This document shows positions 43,746 through 56,262 of a DNA stretch of 64,000 nucleotides, piece after piece (position 1 is the first letter of the stretch; each line of letters opens with the position of its first letter). Location: positions 133,045,105-133,109,104 of the forward strand of contig NC_134572.1 in NCBI RefSeq assembly GCF_050947875.1. The letters are read 5' to 3'. Both the position numbers and the translations under genes were made by a program. This DNA comes from Dermacentor variabilis. Taxonomy: Eukaryota; Arthropoda; Arachnida; Ixodida; Ixodidae. Under the pieces are notes generated by a model. It was not told where the DNA came from. It ran no database searches and saw nothing but the letters and a program-made list of their open reading frames with translations.

Positions 43746-44849
43746 GGCGACTCAATCTTGCTCGCGCAAGAAAGGAAAGCGGGAACGAAGCGCGCCGCCC
43801 TCCGTCGCTCAGAAGGCACCGGGTGGATAGGAGAGAGAGAGAGAGAAGGAGGTGGGGGCCGTTCTACTCCGGCTGCTGCTGCGTATGTCTCGGCCGCGTA
43901 TCTTGATAGCGATCTGCGATAATACAGTCTAGGTTCACCGGGGGCTCACAGCTTCGTGTGAGCTGCGTTCTCGCCACTGAGCTAGTGTTAAAGCCAGAGA
44001 CAGCACGGAGGTCCATTCCGTCGTTGCTGCGACCGCTCTTCCTAACGCCTGCGTTCTGACAGCGAGTGAGCGCGCTCATCGAGTAAGCGCGGACACTCGC
44101 TTCGCCTTTCGGGCTTAACAGGTACATTTTTATGTCTTCTTCGTAAACATCTCACCGAAGTTGTATGGTTGCTTGGACGCTCAGTGTGGACAGATTCCAA
44201 ACCACAAAGAAACGCCTTGTCGTTGTCAAATTTGGAAGTTGCAAAAATAAAATAAAGACCCTCTCCGAAACTTAAAGGCGGGACATCTTCAATTCGCGAG
44301 CACTTCTCAGAGCCTGTGAGGCAAGCCTGAATGAACTGTATTCCTTCGCTTTGCAACAAAAATTACCTTTCACGATCCTATTTGACAAACTTATCATAGC
44401 TAAGGAGCAGTATTCCTATAGCCATGAAACGTGACTTGGTTGTAGTAGTACATTCATAGCAGCAGTTGCCGCGTGTCTCATATGTTCAGTGTTCCCCGCG
44501 CATCAACCCGCGCCCGAAATCAACACGAGCTCAAGTATACGACCCCGGTGATGTTGACCAAAGTCAGAAGTTCCTTGCCTAAAAATAATGCCATGGAATC
44601 ACTGATCGAGGATATCGTTGCTGGAATTGAAATCATGACTCCGAATCATGGCTTAATGCACAAGTTAAAGCAACGGCTGACAGAGCGGGCGTCCAACACA
44701 ATCCGCAGACGTGATATAGTCTGCGACGTTGGGTTGGCGGAGTGTGCGACCTTTGTAAAATCTATAGTGCTATTTTTCACAGTATTCTTTTACTGTCACC
44801 ACGACATATTATACGTGAAAGTCAAGTGCATGTGTAATATAATTGCCTC
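43746..44849. other. Unassigned region with a GA run
   Basis: A (GA)n run lies at about 43830-43846. No supported gene; the plus-strand frame from 44473 only gains meaning where it enters the endonuclease remnant. Confidence 0.35.
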
Positions 44850-45200
44850 TTATCGTGATCAGGACTATGATGCTAGATTTAACGGTAATCGTTATTCCAT
44901 CTTGCAAGATTTAAACACGCATTTTACGGGTACTGATTATACGGTCTGTGGCGACTTCAACTATCCAGACGTCGACTCGAATAACCTGACACCACATTGA
45001 CGTTCTTCCAGTGACTTTCTTGACCTGACGCTCACTTTCAACTTCACGCAGAGTGTCACAACTCCTACTCGTGGTACCGGCACGACTTGTTCTTCGGTTC
45101 AAACCCTGAACTTGATAATTCAATCGAAAGCATCCACTGTCTAAGCGACCACAATAAGCTGCTGTTCAACTCATATATCGCCATCTCTGTGTGCAAGCTT
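44850..45200 (+). pseudogene. LINE endonuclease remnant
   Basis: The reading gives TVCGDFNYPDVDSNNLTPH and then, after a stop, FLDLTLTFNFTQSVTTPTRG. In another frame comes NSIESIHCLSDHNKLLFNSY. GDFN and SDHN are the two best-conserved blocks of the AP-like endonuclease of CR1/Jockey-type LINEs. No RT follows, so only a fragment is present. Confidence 0.65.
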
Positions 45201-45869
45201 TACATCTCAGTTGCGTTGTATTCCAGAAGGTCTCACGACATGTATACAAGTTCGATATAGCAGTTACGTGCTGCATGTATAGCTGTACCAGGTTAACTCG
45301 AGCAGTATAGGTCACTATTTGCCACCAGCCCGCTTTGAAGGGGATGCCAAAAATTTGGAGGACGCTTAAGCTTCGCCTTCAAGAGTGGAACGCGATAGCG
45401 TTATCGCACCCCGTTCGCACCGCCCACTCATTCTCCCGGCATGCTCTTGAGTCACACAAAGACGAAACATGCGCCTGAGCAAGCGGAACAAACCAAAGAA
45501 CTCGGTGTCTCGGAGGGAGAAACGATCTACGCTAGCCAAACGTCGTGATCGGCACAGAGAGCCGGGCCGCGACGCGCCATGAAGACGGACGCGATCATGG
45601 GACTGACGCCTCGATGGGATCGTCCTCTATCTCGCTTGGGAGCACCACGCAGACGCACGACGCCTCGCCAGTAGCACGGCACACATCGCAGGGGACGCTT
45701 CCCACCAGACGCGCTACGGCGTAGCGATCACGTCAGAGGCGTCCCGCATCGGACGCTGCACCTAGGAACTGCGCTGTGAGCGGAAAGAGGAGCCGCGTCG
45801 CCTAAACACGAGGGTTCGAGTGACGCACGCTGGAAGTTGGAAGGGGGAGAGCGAGAAAACTTATTAAAA
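45201..45869. other. Spacer, GC-rich right part
   Basis: No supported gene; the frames are short and overlapping. Confidence 0.35.
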
Positions 45870-46120
45870 GGTCTATTCGATTCAGCCAAGTTTCTCTGCA
45901 CCTTCTGCACCTATTCACGGTGCACTGCACCTAGACCCTCGATTCCCCGAGGTGCAGCAGTGCACCCTGCACCCCCATGCTCGATTGAACGGGGTGCAAG
46001 GCAAGGTGCCGCCGTGGTGCACTGCACCCTTGAACCTTGCAGCGAGTGGGTGCAGCCCAGCACCCCCTGCACCTTTTCGTTTGAGGTGCCGTGCACCTTT
46101 TTCTCAATCGAACAAACCTA
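45870..46120. repeat. GGTGCA-box repeat with candidate terminal inverted repeats
   Basis: About 13 copies of TGCACC or its complement lie within some 215 bp, in both orientations. The outer ends, AGGTCTATTCGATTCAG on the left and AGGTTTGTTCGATTGAG as the complement on the right, agree at 14 of 17 positions. This suggests a MITE whose interior is made of short inverted boxes. No clear TSD is visible. Confidence 0.5.
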
Positions 46121-46455
46121 AAGGCAGGGGTATTGGGGCATACTCGTCCGGTCCCCGCACGGCCCCAATGCGCTCAAACGAGACGAAGGGGAGAAGCGGG
46201 CGAGTGGCACGCCATCTGTCGGGGGAGCGCCGTACACAGAGAGGAGGGGGCCTTCTGTGTTTGCCGCAAGATGGCTCTGCGAGTGCGCCAAGCGCAGAAG
46301 AAATGTAGCGGAAACGTACTTCGTTACGCGTTTAATTGCGACTTCTGTAATTTACATGGTCATAATTACCGATATACACCACAGTATAACTTTCTACGGC
46401 TCGTTTCTAAGGCAACACCGCATTCACTAGAGGGGCTTTCGTTGCGGTTTGAACC
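46121..46455. other. Spacer, possible older repeat
   Basis: No gene called. GGCAAGATGGC-like and GCGCAAGCGCAGAAG-like phrases near 46260-46310 feel repetitive, but no second copy is in the window. Confidence 0.3.
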
Positions 46456-46560
46456 ATCGGACTCATGGCTGAGAGTTAGCGTCTCCGTCTCACACTCCGG
46501 AGACCCAGGTTCGATTCCCAGCCTATCATGCAAGTTGTTTATATTTATGAATTGCCTTCC
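46456..46560 (+). mobile_element. Fourth tRNA-headed SINE-like sequence
   Basis: The tRNA-like head has an A-box-like ATGGCTGAGAGTTAGC, a strong anticodon-type stem (GTCTCCG and CGGAGAC) around a CTCACACT loop, and B box GGTTCGATTCC. An AT-rich tail TTGTTTATATTTATGAATTG follows. It is valine-like by its CAC. It differs from the heads at 7424, 35203 and 38344. Confidence 0.5.
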
Positions 46561-46701
46561 GCCAACATAATCTTCCCTGTTCGACTTCTACGCGCGTGAG
46601 CAGGAGCGTTGCCTTTTTTGGTATAAACAGCGCTGGACAACTTGGTCGGTCTCGGTATTATGAAGTGGTGGAGGTACGTCAGAAAGACCTACTTGGTATT
46701 A

Positions 46702-46703
<2 letters not shown>

Positions 46704-46771
<68 letters not shown>

Positions 46772-46781
46772 TGTGTGTGTG
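46704..46781. repeat. Compound (TA)n(GA)n(GT)n microsatellite
   Basis: About 24 TA units pass into GA units, then GT units. Confidence 0.95.
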
Positions 46782-46929
46782 ACATGGAGCTGTATATTGA
46801 TTTATCTGTTTTCCGCGAATTGAAAAAAAGACGGAAATCGAATTAGTAGCGTTCCAATCGCAAGGTCGTTTACGGGATTTTGCATACGACCATCTAGGAC
46901 TGGTATCCGCGAGGTACGACGCCACAAGC

Positions 46930-48120
46930 CGAGAGGAAACAGCAGCACAACCGGTGGTGTGATTATGTCGTTCTTCCGAAGCCCGATGAAGTTGCTCTCT
47001 CTCTCTCATTTGTGTTTCCCTTCTCGAGTCTCGATAGCCTAACTACGCCGCCGCAGCTACATCATATCCACTCTGCTCCGCTACAGGAGCGCAGGTTGCT
47101 CGCAGCTCCTCAAGCTCCGTGCGTCGGCCGTGCTGCCGGCGGTGTCCGCTCACAAAGGGAAGCACGGACTCGCCCGACGCGCGCGAAGCGCCGTCTCGCT
47201 TCATATTCTCGTTCGGTGCGGCAGATCCTTTCTTCTTCTTCTTTTTTTGTCCCTCTCGCGTTTGTTTCCGTCGGAACAGCGGCGGCGGCCGAAGAGCCAG
47301 AGCCTCCACGCACGCACTCGCGAGTGCACGTACTGCGATGCGGCGCGCTTGCTGCTACAGGCAACGTCCGCCTGCGAAAAGTGCTCTCCGCGCTGCACAA
47401 GGAGAGCGCGGTGGCTCGTGGAGGCGTTCGGGAGGGGGAAGGCGAGGGGAGCGACGCTCGACGTGATTAATGGATCTCTCCAATTTCGGAAGCTTCACTG
47501 ATTAAAAATATGTAAATACGGCTGCAAGCAAGCAGGCGAGAAAGCGAGGCGGCGTCTCTCTGTACCCCGGCGTGAGCAGCAGCACTGCTCCAGAGACCGA
47601 GCTCGCCCGGGTGTAAGCGCTCGGCTGCCCTTGCGCCGCTAAGCTTGGCTCGGCTCGGATGGGCCCAGCGTACGAGACTCTGAGAGCAGTTCTCTCCTGT
47701 GCCTGCCCAAAGCAAGCAAGCAAGCGAGCGAGCGAGTGAGCGGGGCAGGCTGGCAGGGCGGCCTTGCGGGAGAGCTTGCCTCTGTGGCCTGTGGGTGTGC
47801 GCGCGTGTGTCGGCGGCAGTTGCGAGACGCCTTGCAGCGGGAAAAGAGGGAGCGATCCCTTTGTGGCAGGGAGAAGAAAATTCTCGGGGATCTCGTGCTG
47901 TCGTTGGCAGGTCATGCAAATTTTCCCGAGCCTAGACTCCAGAGGCGCGGACACGACGTCGCTGTCGGGCGCCGGCGTCGTCGACGCTGGTTTTGCATGC
48001 AGTACACGCGCCACGGGTACGGCGGAGCGCTCTGCACTCCGCGTGCTGCTCTGGTGTTTTGCCTGGTGTGCAGGAAATGCGAGTTTTCTTCCGGGCAGTA
48101 GGTCTCGCGCGATGTTGAAG
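46930..48120. promoter_or_regulatory. CpG-rich region, possible promoter
   Basis: GC- and CpG-rich, unlike the AT-rich flanks, with CT tracts and overlapping long frames on all strands that carry no motifs. Such islands can mark promoters with untranslated first exons. I see no defined TATA box, initiator or exon, so this is only a compositional call. Confidence 0.3.
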
Positions 48121-48611
48121 TGGTTCGTTGCGGTGAGGTTCGCTGAACTAAGTACTGCGAACGGTGTCGATGAGGCTCAGTGCTTTCTTAGCGAAAACCA
48201 AGTCTATAAAATTGAGTCAGAATGTAACCTCCGCAATACCTAAACACTGGAATATTCCCGGGAGAAAACTTCAATTAGCATGAAAGGTTGTGTTTCATAT
48301 CTCTCTTATACTTGTGAAGTGTTATTATTTCTGATGTTATTTCTTTTCCTTCCGTAATCATTCTTAACATTCGTAGTTCCAAATGTCTTCATATACACAA
48401 ATTCTCCTCCATATCGTATTTTTACTTTGCTCCTGTTATTTGTGTTTACGTGTTTAGAAAGCAAATTCTTAAAGTGCTATTTTGTTGCTGTGATGGTGTT
48501 CCAAGGTAACACACGCTCGTGAATTCCTAGTGAAACAATTTTACTGCTCTTATCCCGTTAGCAGAGTGTGTGAGCGAAGCTTGTCCTGCGTGCACCTTAC
48601 CTTCCTCACGG
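48121..48611. other. AT-rich spacer
   Basis: No feature seen. Confidence 0.4.
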
Positions 48612-48842
48612 TTAAGTAACCCACAGGTCACGGTGCCCGTTTACCTCGGCCTCCCGCTCCCTCAGCTCTGGAACTTCTCGTTGCTGTCGGATTGCCTGGG
48701 CTCGGGCGGCTCTAACGGCTGGATCGGCGCACCGACGGCGAGCCCTTTCACAAGCGAATTCTCGCCGCCGCTCGTCGAAGGCTGCCATTTCCTCGAGAGA
48801 AAGCACATCGCGTGGCTTTCCCATTCGTCTTCCGAGAATCAA
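48612..48842 (-). CDS. Arginine-rich helical repeat protein fragment, unassigned
   Basis: A 76-codon minus-strand frame contains LSLEEMAAFDERRREFACER, then ADPAVRAARAQAIRQQREVP and ELREREAEV. The alternating Arg/Ala/Glu pattern with ADP..RA and ELRERE phrases is like short repeat-bearing proteins I have seen in tick genomes, function unknown. The frame continues upstream of the ATG without an obvious break (IPIQLILGRR). It may be an exon or part of a repeat. It lies in a CpG-rich patch (48560-49080) and could still be fortuitous. Confidence 0.35.
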   Translation of the reverse strand: MILGRRMGKPRDVLSLEEMAAFDERRREFACERARRRCADPAVRAARAQAIRQQREVPELREREAEVNGHRDLWVT

Positions 48843-49799
48843 CTGAATGGGAATGAAACCGGCGCAGCGTGCGCCACACCCTTCCTGCCCTTCCCCTCCC
48901 CGGCGGAAGCGAAACGGTCTGATTGGTTGGGCGCGTGGCGTGAGCGCGCGCCTATGCAGCTGGATTCCTTGCTAATGACTCACGCGCCGGCGCCGACGCA
49001 GCTGTCAACTCATCAGACCACCTTTTCCCGCAGCTGCTCTGCTGTGGGAGGAAGTGGGTTTCTGCGTGACCATACCGTGACAGAAACTTGTGAGCCAATA
49101 CAAGCTGCGCTTGAAAAAAGAAGTTGGAAATGATCATTACGATCCTCCACAGTTATTCACGAAGAAAAAAAGAATAATTTCACAGGCCTCGGGCGTCACG
49201 TTGCATTGCCTTTATTTGTCGCACAATATATCCGGACGCAAGGCAACAATGTACAAGTATCTAAAGAAATGGCCTCTGGCACCAACCGAATAAACAAAAT
49301 ATAAGCTGAAAGAACTTTCCATCTGATGAATATAATGCACAAGTTGAATAACTGTGCTCAATATAGATATGTTATCACGGGGAATAACTGATATGGGCAG
49401 TAAAATCCTGTCAAAAGTGTCTTGTTAATAAGTGTAAGATATTTCGGCTTCCGAAGCATGTAATGCTTATTGACAACACCTTTCTGGTGGGGGCCTTTTA
49501 TGTTTATTGACAATCTGCAGGTTCTAAGATCAGCCTTCAAGTGTTGGAAAATACCGCTCATGCACATTGTAATCCTATCTTTCTTTTCTCTCTCACTTTA
49601 GAAGGTTGTCGCCGCAGTTGCTTTCTTTCCCCTGCTCTTATAATGTTCTGTGTTCAATCTGGAGGACTGTATTAGCATAATACCGCCATCATTTATGTAG
49701 TCGGGACCTTCGCTCTGACCGCAGCAAGCGAAGTCCACGCAAGTTATTAAAGCGAAGCTTTCTTTACCTCTTCTCCTGAACTTTCCTGGCGCTACTGCT
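48843..49799. other. Spacer
   Basis: CpG-rich to about 49080, then AT-rich. No further gene seen. Confidence 0.35.
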
Positions 49800-50045
49800 G
49801 CTGTTATGGCCTTGAAGCTCGTGCCGCTAGGTTTATTGCCACGCCACCAGATGGCGCTCGCCTCCGCGCATCCCGGCTGGCGCCGCCGCGGCAGTGCTTC
49901 ACATTTTGTGCGTATGGCACGTGCTGTGATTGCTTTGCTATGCGGCAAGAATGTAGGGGCTCGGCTATGGAGGGCACGTGCTGGGCTATGATAGTGTAAA
50001 CATTGCAATCGTCCATAGCCTCAAGAGAGCGCTTGAAGCTCGCTT
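49800..50045 (-). repeat. Dispersed repeat, minus-strand copy
   Basis: On the minus strand GCTATGGACGATTGCAATGT, TATCATAGCCCAGCACGTGC, TCTTGCCGCATAGCAAAGCA and CACAGCACGTGCCATACG follow the order of 59930-60070 on the plus strand with modest divergence. It continues to GGCGGCGCCAGCCGGGATGC. Confidence 0.75.
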
Positions 50046-51415
50046 CCCAACAGCGTGCTGGTCACGTATTCAGAAGGAACACGTAAACCCGCGCCAGCAA
50101 AACGGCTCCCAAGCGTGCACTAAGCGTCGAGGACACACAGGCCCGAAAGAAGCGTCGCGCGGAAGAGAAGCGCCTCTTCACTACGTAGGGAAACGTGGTG
50201 CATACCGAGAATGTATGTATATAATGTATACATACAATTATAATTGAATTACGTACAGCCCCATAATTAAAGTTTAACAATTCTGCGATGTGCCATAACA
50301 GATGCTGTGCGCCATGTGAGGCAATACTCAGGCCTCTCAGAGATTATGAACAATGACGCATAAGAGTGCCTCAAGCACACATGTATACCTGCGTGTTCTG
50401 TGAACTACGCAGATAAACAGAAGTGGCGCACGCAAGGTAATATTTAAGATCAACTCGCCACTCTCGTATTGGGCTAAACACTGAAGAAACCAAACATTCA
50501 CCACCATCACCGCTAATTATCCTCAATCAAAGCAAACAGCATACGAAGCTTCACTTGCATCTATTCCTACAATGCGTGCGATCCCCATATTTGCCTTTAA
50601 TTAGCGTGTACCCGCCCCATAATTTCTTTTATTCGGTGCATTTACATATCGGAAAAGAATGCACACTTCTGGAATTTGAAACCGGCTGTTCGCGAAATGG
50701 ACGCATACCGACGCTGCGAAGGCAGCAGCATTTTTACCTCTTGACATTCCTTAATTAATAAAGTTTCTTTGTATTATGTTACTGACCATTACATATGCTC
50801 AAACAAGCGATTCGATCTCGACTGCGTGTAATCGCGTGTAAGAACGAAGTAATTTGCATTGGTTTAGCTAATAGCATCAGTACTATTTCAATGCCAAGAT
50901 AGGCGGATACCATGCCAGCGGCATTACAACCCATGTCTTGAGCCACGTGCGCTTATCGCCTTTTCGTCGATCACGATTGAATATGGGTGTTCGAATACAC
51001 GAAATTTTCAATGAGAATTATGCCTTTGTTCCCCAAAAAAGGTATGCGACCGGACAATATTATGTTCGATTTCTCCGATCGTATCTGAACGTACGGGGTT
51101 ACGAAGGTTGTCTCACTGTGCCTGCTAAGGAAATGGACCAAGGGTATACGCATACCGGCCGGATCGAGTGTCCGCTGTAAGCTCATCAAAATCTGCAATG
51201 ACTTCTATAACCTTGAACTCGTTTGCAAGCGGCTCCGTTTAGGATTTCCGAAAGGCAGTGCATATCTTGGGTAGAATATGTATAGTTTTCTCATCCCTCT
51301 TTCCCTTTCACGTTTATATTTTTATTCGTAGATATAGAAGCAGAAAAAGAACAATTTGAATTGATGGTTAGAAGTCCATATATTGAAGATATTTCTGATT
51401 GATTCAATGTTCAAA

Positions 51416-51417
<2 letters not shown>
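50046..51417. other. Unassigned region
   Basis: No supported gene. An 80-codon plus-strand frame at 50938-51180 shows no motif. Confidence 0.35.
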
Positions 51418-51500
<83 letters not shown>

Positions 51501-51526
51501 TCCGTCTTTGTTTCTTTCTTTCTTTA
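51418..51526. repeat. (CTTT)n microsatellite
   Basis: About 27 CTTT units with two interruptions near 51503-51512. Confidence 0.95.
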
Positions 51527-52639
51527 TTAATACTAATATGTGTACCTAAATCGAAAGTATCGCTTCCCAAACACCCCTACATTTGAACCAACTTGTGCTC
51601 CGTTAAATAATGTCCAAACTGCAATCACTCGAATACATACAACCCGCGAAAGTTTGTTCTGACTCAATATTCAACAGAACAAGTCACGAAAACAATATGG
51701 TGCGGATCTAATCGCGGAGCAGTTTGCGAGCTCACGTTAACACGCCCACCGCGCCTATCGCAACGCATCACGGGTGAACCAAACAATGAAAGCATCATCG
51801 CCGAAAGTGCCTTTACAATCGCGCGAAACAACTTTTGTTGTTTGCACCTACCCGGTCAATACAGTGGTTGTTTCTATACTTTTCAGGTGTAATCTTTCTT
51901 ACGTGCTTCCGCGAGCCCGTGAAGCAAGTGTCTTCAGCCACAGACACGCCGGAAGTGCGCCTTTACTGAAACAGGTTCCAGGGATAACATTCGGCGCGGC
52001 ATGCGAATATTCACTCGGAGATTGATGAGACCACCTGCCCCCCTGCGCGGGGTCGATTTAAATGACCGCGCTAGGAGCTCGCATTCCCATTCCATTCAGA
52101 AGCAGTGGTCGCGTACAATATTTAAACCGCTATCTAGAACGATATAGCTGGAGAGAAAGAAATACAAAAGAAAGCGCCGATTTTTACTTTCCCTCCCAGC
52201 TATTTCGGGCACGTTGTTTCATGGTGACTGTAGCCGGTCATGCGGTGGTCTCTCTTCAGCGAACAAAGAGGTTTAAAGCGAAAGAGAGAGACAAAAAAAA
52301 AAAGCGAACAATGGGCGCGCAAGCACACAAGCACGCACACATGCACGTACGGAAAGAACAAATTCGAGCCAGTACACTTCAGCTTTTGATTTAAATCTTT
52401 CTTTCTTTCTTCTCGCGTGCTGCGTGGATTTCGTAGAATTCGATCGCTCGCACAGGAACGGGCAAGAGCGCAAACCAAAGAGCAGAAACCGCCAGCGCAA
52501 CGACAAAACCCGATAAAGACCCGGGTTGCAGCTAGCAGCCGAGATAGGAAGGAAATAACACAAGAAATAAAGGTAAGGAGTGGGGTTAGTTGAAGGGAGC
52601 AGGGAAAGGGAAAAAAGAGGAAGGTTAGGGAAGAAAAGC
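51527..52639. other. Spacer
   Basis: No supported gene; purine/pyrimidine-rich runs occur at 52280-52310 and 52395-52410. Confidence 0.35.
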
Positions 52640-53660
52640 AAGGGAAGAAAATGGCGTGGTGCCTAGAGCGGGCGCCACCGGCGCTAGCGTCAGGTGGAGA
52701 GACGGCTCGCCCCGGAGATGTGGAGAGGGGAGGGAAGACCGGCGGAGAAGGAGAGGGCGCTTCGCAAGATTAATCGTGGGAAAGTTAGAAAAGCACTTCG
52801 CTGGGCCTCGCCTCGCTTGGGGTGTTCCTTTCGTTCACTCCTTCTGCTGACCATGTTTCCATCGCGCGCGCTCGCTGCCGCTGTTTTACTTCGCGTCCTT
52901 TTCTCCTTTATCTTTCCGCTCGGTGTCTGGTTTGCCTTCGCTCTTTCATTCCGCTCTCTCATTTTCTTCCTTTTTTCTTTCCTCTCGTCTTAGACAACTT
53001 CGCGCTTTTACCTCGCTGCTTCCCTGGGGCCGCCCTTTTCTTACTCTGGCGGTTCGATTTCTTTTCTGCTCGCCCCGGATAGCGAACGCATGGGCGAAGA
53101 GGAGATGATTTCGGGCTGTCCACTATTTCGTCTCCTTTCTCTACTTCTTTTACTTTTTTTCCCTCACGCTCTGTGCCCTCGGTGTTTCTCGACTTTCTTG
53201 CTCGCCTTGGCTTGACGCACCCAACGTCGCCAGCGGCGCGGAATTCGCCCGACCAAGTTCGTTCGCTCGCTTTGTTGATTGTACGGCAGAAAGCAGCCAG
53301 CGCGCTGTCCTCGTTGTTGGCGCTGCACTTCGGCGTGCGCAGCTGTGCGCTCGGTGTGTCAGAGCCGCTAGAAAAATGGCCCTGGCCAGCAAACTTTCCG
53401 GCTGCGTGGTAGCGGTGTTAGGGAGACAAAGGGCCCCCCCGGAAGTAGGTTCGGTCCCGTTTTTGGAGACGCATTGACACTCTCGCGGGCGCCGATCGAT
53501 GCTTCACGCAATGGTTGCCACGACAGAGCAGGAAACGATAATCCCGGTCATTTTACGCGCCTATGAAGGAACGATGGACCATCTAGAAACGTGCGAGCAC
53601 CGCTCCGCCACGTTCCTGCATAAATTGTGCACTCCGGCCAGCGGGCAAGTGACGCAAGTG
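52640..53660. promoter_or_regulatory. CpG-rich and pyrimidine-rich region, possible promoter
   Basis: A compositional island like the one at 46930, with long C/T tracts on the plus strand. Overlapping frames lack motifs. Confidence 0.25.
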
Positions 53661-53931
53661 ACCTGCTGATTCTTTGAGCGTATATATATATTACTAATAT
53701 GGTTCCTACTGGGTTGTCTAATCTGTCAATGATAGCGTACCCAATGTTTTACCTAGGCTAGCTATTTTCCGAAATAAAACCGTGCAACAAGCTTCTGCGC
53801 GAGTTATATTATTATGTGCGAGAGATTCGGATCTATATATGATGTGTGAGCGCACACAAGTGCATTCACAGAGTGAGAGAAAGAAGATAGACACAAAAAG
53901 AACAGACGGTTTCCTTTTCTGTTTCTTCCTT
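53661..53931. other. Short spacer
   Basis: A TATATATA run lies near 53680; nothing else is visible. Confidence 0.35.
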
Positions 53932-53949
53932 TTATTATTATTCTTCTTC

Positions 53950-54013
<64 letters not shown>
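53932..54013. repeat. (TTA)n microsatellite
   Basis: About 20 pure units after a mixed TTA/TTC start. No LINE coding sequence is adjacent, unlike the (TAA)n at 16801. Confidence 0.9.
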
Positions 54014-55049
54014 ATATGGGGGGCGGAGGGAGAGAATTGTTTTTCAGACAATGTGGAAAACCCTGTTACCACTTTCCTAGGTTACTTTCTTTATTGATGT
54101 TGCTGGCTTCCAACGTCGCCTTAGCAAACTGTTAAACAACTCTATAAGCATGCACTCTGCCTCGCAAATACATTTGTTAAGCAACACAACCCTTCATTCA
54201 TTCAGTTCAACGGCACAGATAAGCCGGCGAAATATTTGTCGCCAATGTTTCCAGTACTATAATAAATCAGTCAATAAGCGTTCGAACAGTGGTAATTGTT
54301 TTCTGGTTGTGCGGCCGGCCTGGTAGTTTACCTGCAACGCTGCTTTATGTGATCGACGTCGTACGAAAGGCGCACCACTTTCTCAGACGTCTTGTTCGTC
54401 GTGCATATTATAACCTCAACTTACGCTGTCGTCTCTAAATCTAGCGTTCGTTTAGTATATTAGCGATGACCACCTGAGGGCCTAAAAGACCTGCAGCTTC
54501 TAATTGAGCCATAAACAACACAACTGCCAGCAGCAAGCGAACCTTATATATAAAGCGTGAAATTTACCGAACGAGCTCTTATTTTATTTTTAAAATTTTG
54601 TTCACTGAGAATATCTTATGACAAAATACGAACGAGAGACAAAGAGTACAAGGGAGAACAGTATCGTCGTAAAAGAAAACAAAAATACGTGCACCATGAC
54701 ATGATAGCACTTTAAAGTTGGTATAAACAAAATGGTTTTGAGACATCGCTGTCATTATCTTATAAAGTGTAGTCGCTATACGAAATCTGAGCCTCCACAT
54801 GTTGCGCGTCTTCAAGTCACGTGCATGTCCCATACTGCGCTCCGTCTCTTAGAACGCAACCCTCGTAAACACGCCGCTCCATAGGTCGATGTTCGCTCTG
54901 GCAACGCAAGGAGCATACAAATAAAGGTATCAATACCCGATTGCAGCCTATTTGACTAGCCATTCGGTTCCGCTCCTGTACTCGGGCCTAACCCGCGATT
55001 CCTCTTCTAAATCATCGCGTTGTGATAGTAGCGGTATAGTTTACATATA
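54014..55049. other. AT-rich spacer
   Basis: No supported gene. The minus-strand frame 54833-54579 has no motif. Confidence 0.35.
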
Positions 55050-55960
55050 TTGTTTACTGACGTCTCGGTTCCATCATTCAATAACAGTTTTGCTCTTCGT
55101 CGCTCGCCGCATCGCGTCTGCCTGAGCGGCCGCGCCACCACCGCCGGCGCGCGTTTCGAGCCCTCGGTCGCCGCGCGGCTCGTAGCGGGGACGAGCGAGC
55201 CGATGTGTAATCTCTTTCGGAAAACCATTCGTCATATTCACTCGCAGGGCGACTTTGCATTGCAAATGAGCTCCGGCCGCCGCCGCCGCCGCCGCGATCG
55301 CAACGCGTGCGCCAAGCGGCCCTTGCACGCTGCAAGCACTTCGCTCGCTCACGCCGCCCTCTGCAAGCATGCAACGACAGCGCGCGCTCTTTTGTTTTCG
55401 TCGGCGCCGACGCCGCCATGCGCGCATTGACGCGCCGCCGTCGCGCTGGCGTGGCCACCTCTTACCAACCCCACACCCTCTCCCCCACTTCCCTTGCTTT
55501 TACTGCCAGAGGCCTCTATTTCACATCCCTCCTCCCTCCCTCTCGTCTACCTCCCTCTCTCCACCTCGGTTCCTTCAACAACGCGCAGCGCACGCGGCGT
55601 GTTTACTACGGCGCGGGGCTGAGAAGCGGAGAGGAGCGTCCTCGAGTGGCGCGCGATTTATGCCCTTATGGAAATTGGGCGCGTATTAAACTCGGATTGA
55701 GATCCGCGATGCGCCTGTGCGTGCTGACTGCGCAGCGGCGTGCGGTGCGAGCTTGCCCTCCTCCCCCCCTTCCCCTGACCGATGGTGTTGAGCTCGCTTG
55801 TGTGGGCGAGGAGGGGAGGGGGAAAGGTACGGCACGGAGGGCGGGAAACTCGCCACCCCGCGGTGTCCTGCATCTCACCTTGAAACAGCTCGAGCGCGTA
55901 CGAGCGCGCTTATTCACTCGCGCCAGCGATAAGACGAACGCGAGCCGTTGCCGCTTATAG
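55050..55960. promoter_or_regulatory. CpG-rich region with a (CCG)n run, possible promoter
   Basis: CpG-rich with (CCG)7-type repeats at about 55273-55297. Overlapping arginine-rich frames on both strands are typical of CpG islands and not evidence of a protein. Confidence 0.3.
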
Positions 55961-56262
55961 AAATTTTGTATGCGGGTACGGGGAGTGGGCAGGGGACGAT
56001 GCGCTTTTAACAGCGTATATGATATAAATGCGGGCCATCAGCATATCTGTATCATCGGGTTCTTCTTTAAGCTTTCTTGTGGCGTGGAGCTGTTTTGGAG
56101 GGGAGCAGAAAACAAAGTTGTTCTTCACACCTTTTTGTTTTGCTTTTTGCTTTTCTTTTTCGTTTTTCGGAACGATTCTAATCTTACGTTCATTGGGCTG
56201 TATGTGTAGGAGGTACATAGCCGTCCATTTAGCGACGTGAATCATCCGCCATTTTACAACGT
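55961..56262. other. Short spacer
   Basis: T-rich, no feature seen. Confidence 0.4.

Noticed and set aside
46930..48243. Many overlapping 100-170-codon frames
   Set aside because: High CpG content removes stop codons on all six frames; none shows a motif or a preferred strand.
51322..51586. Frames rich in KKER or FLSF
   Set aside because: They are translations of the (CTTT)n microsatellite on the two strands.
55050..55960. Arginine-rich frames up to 217 codons
   Set aside because: The same compositional artefact, including a (CCG)n run.
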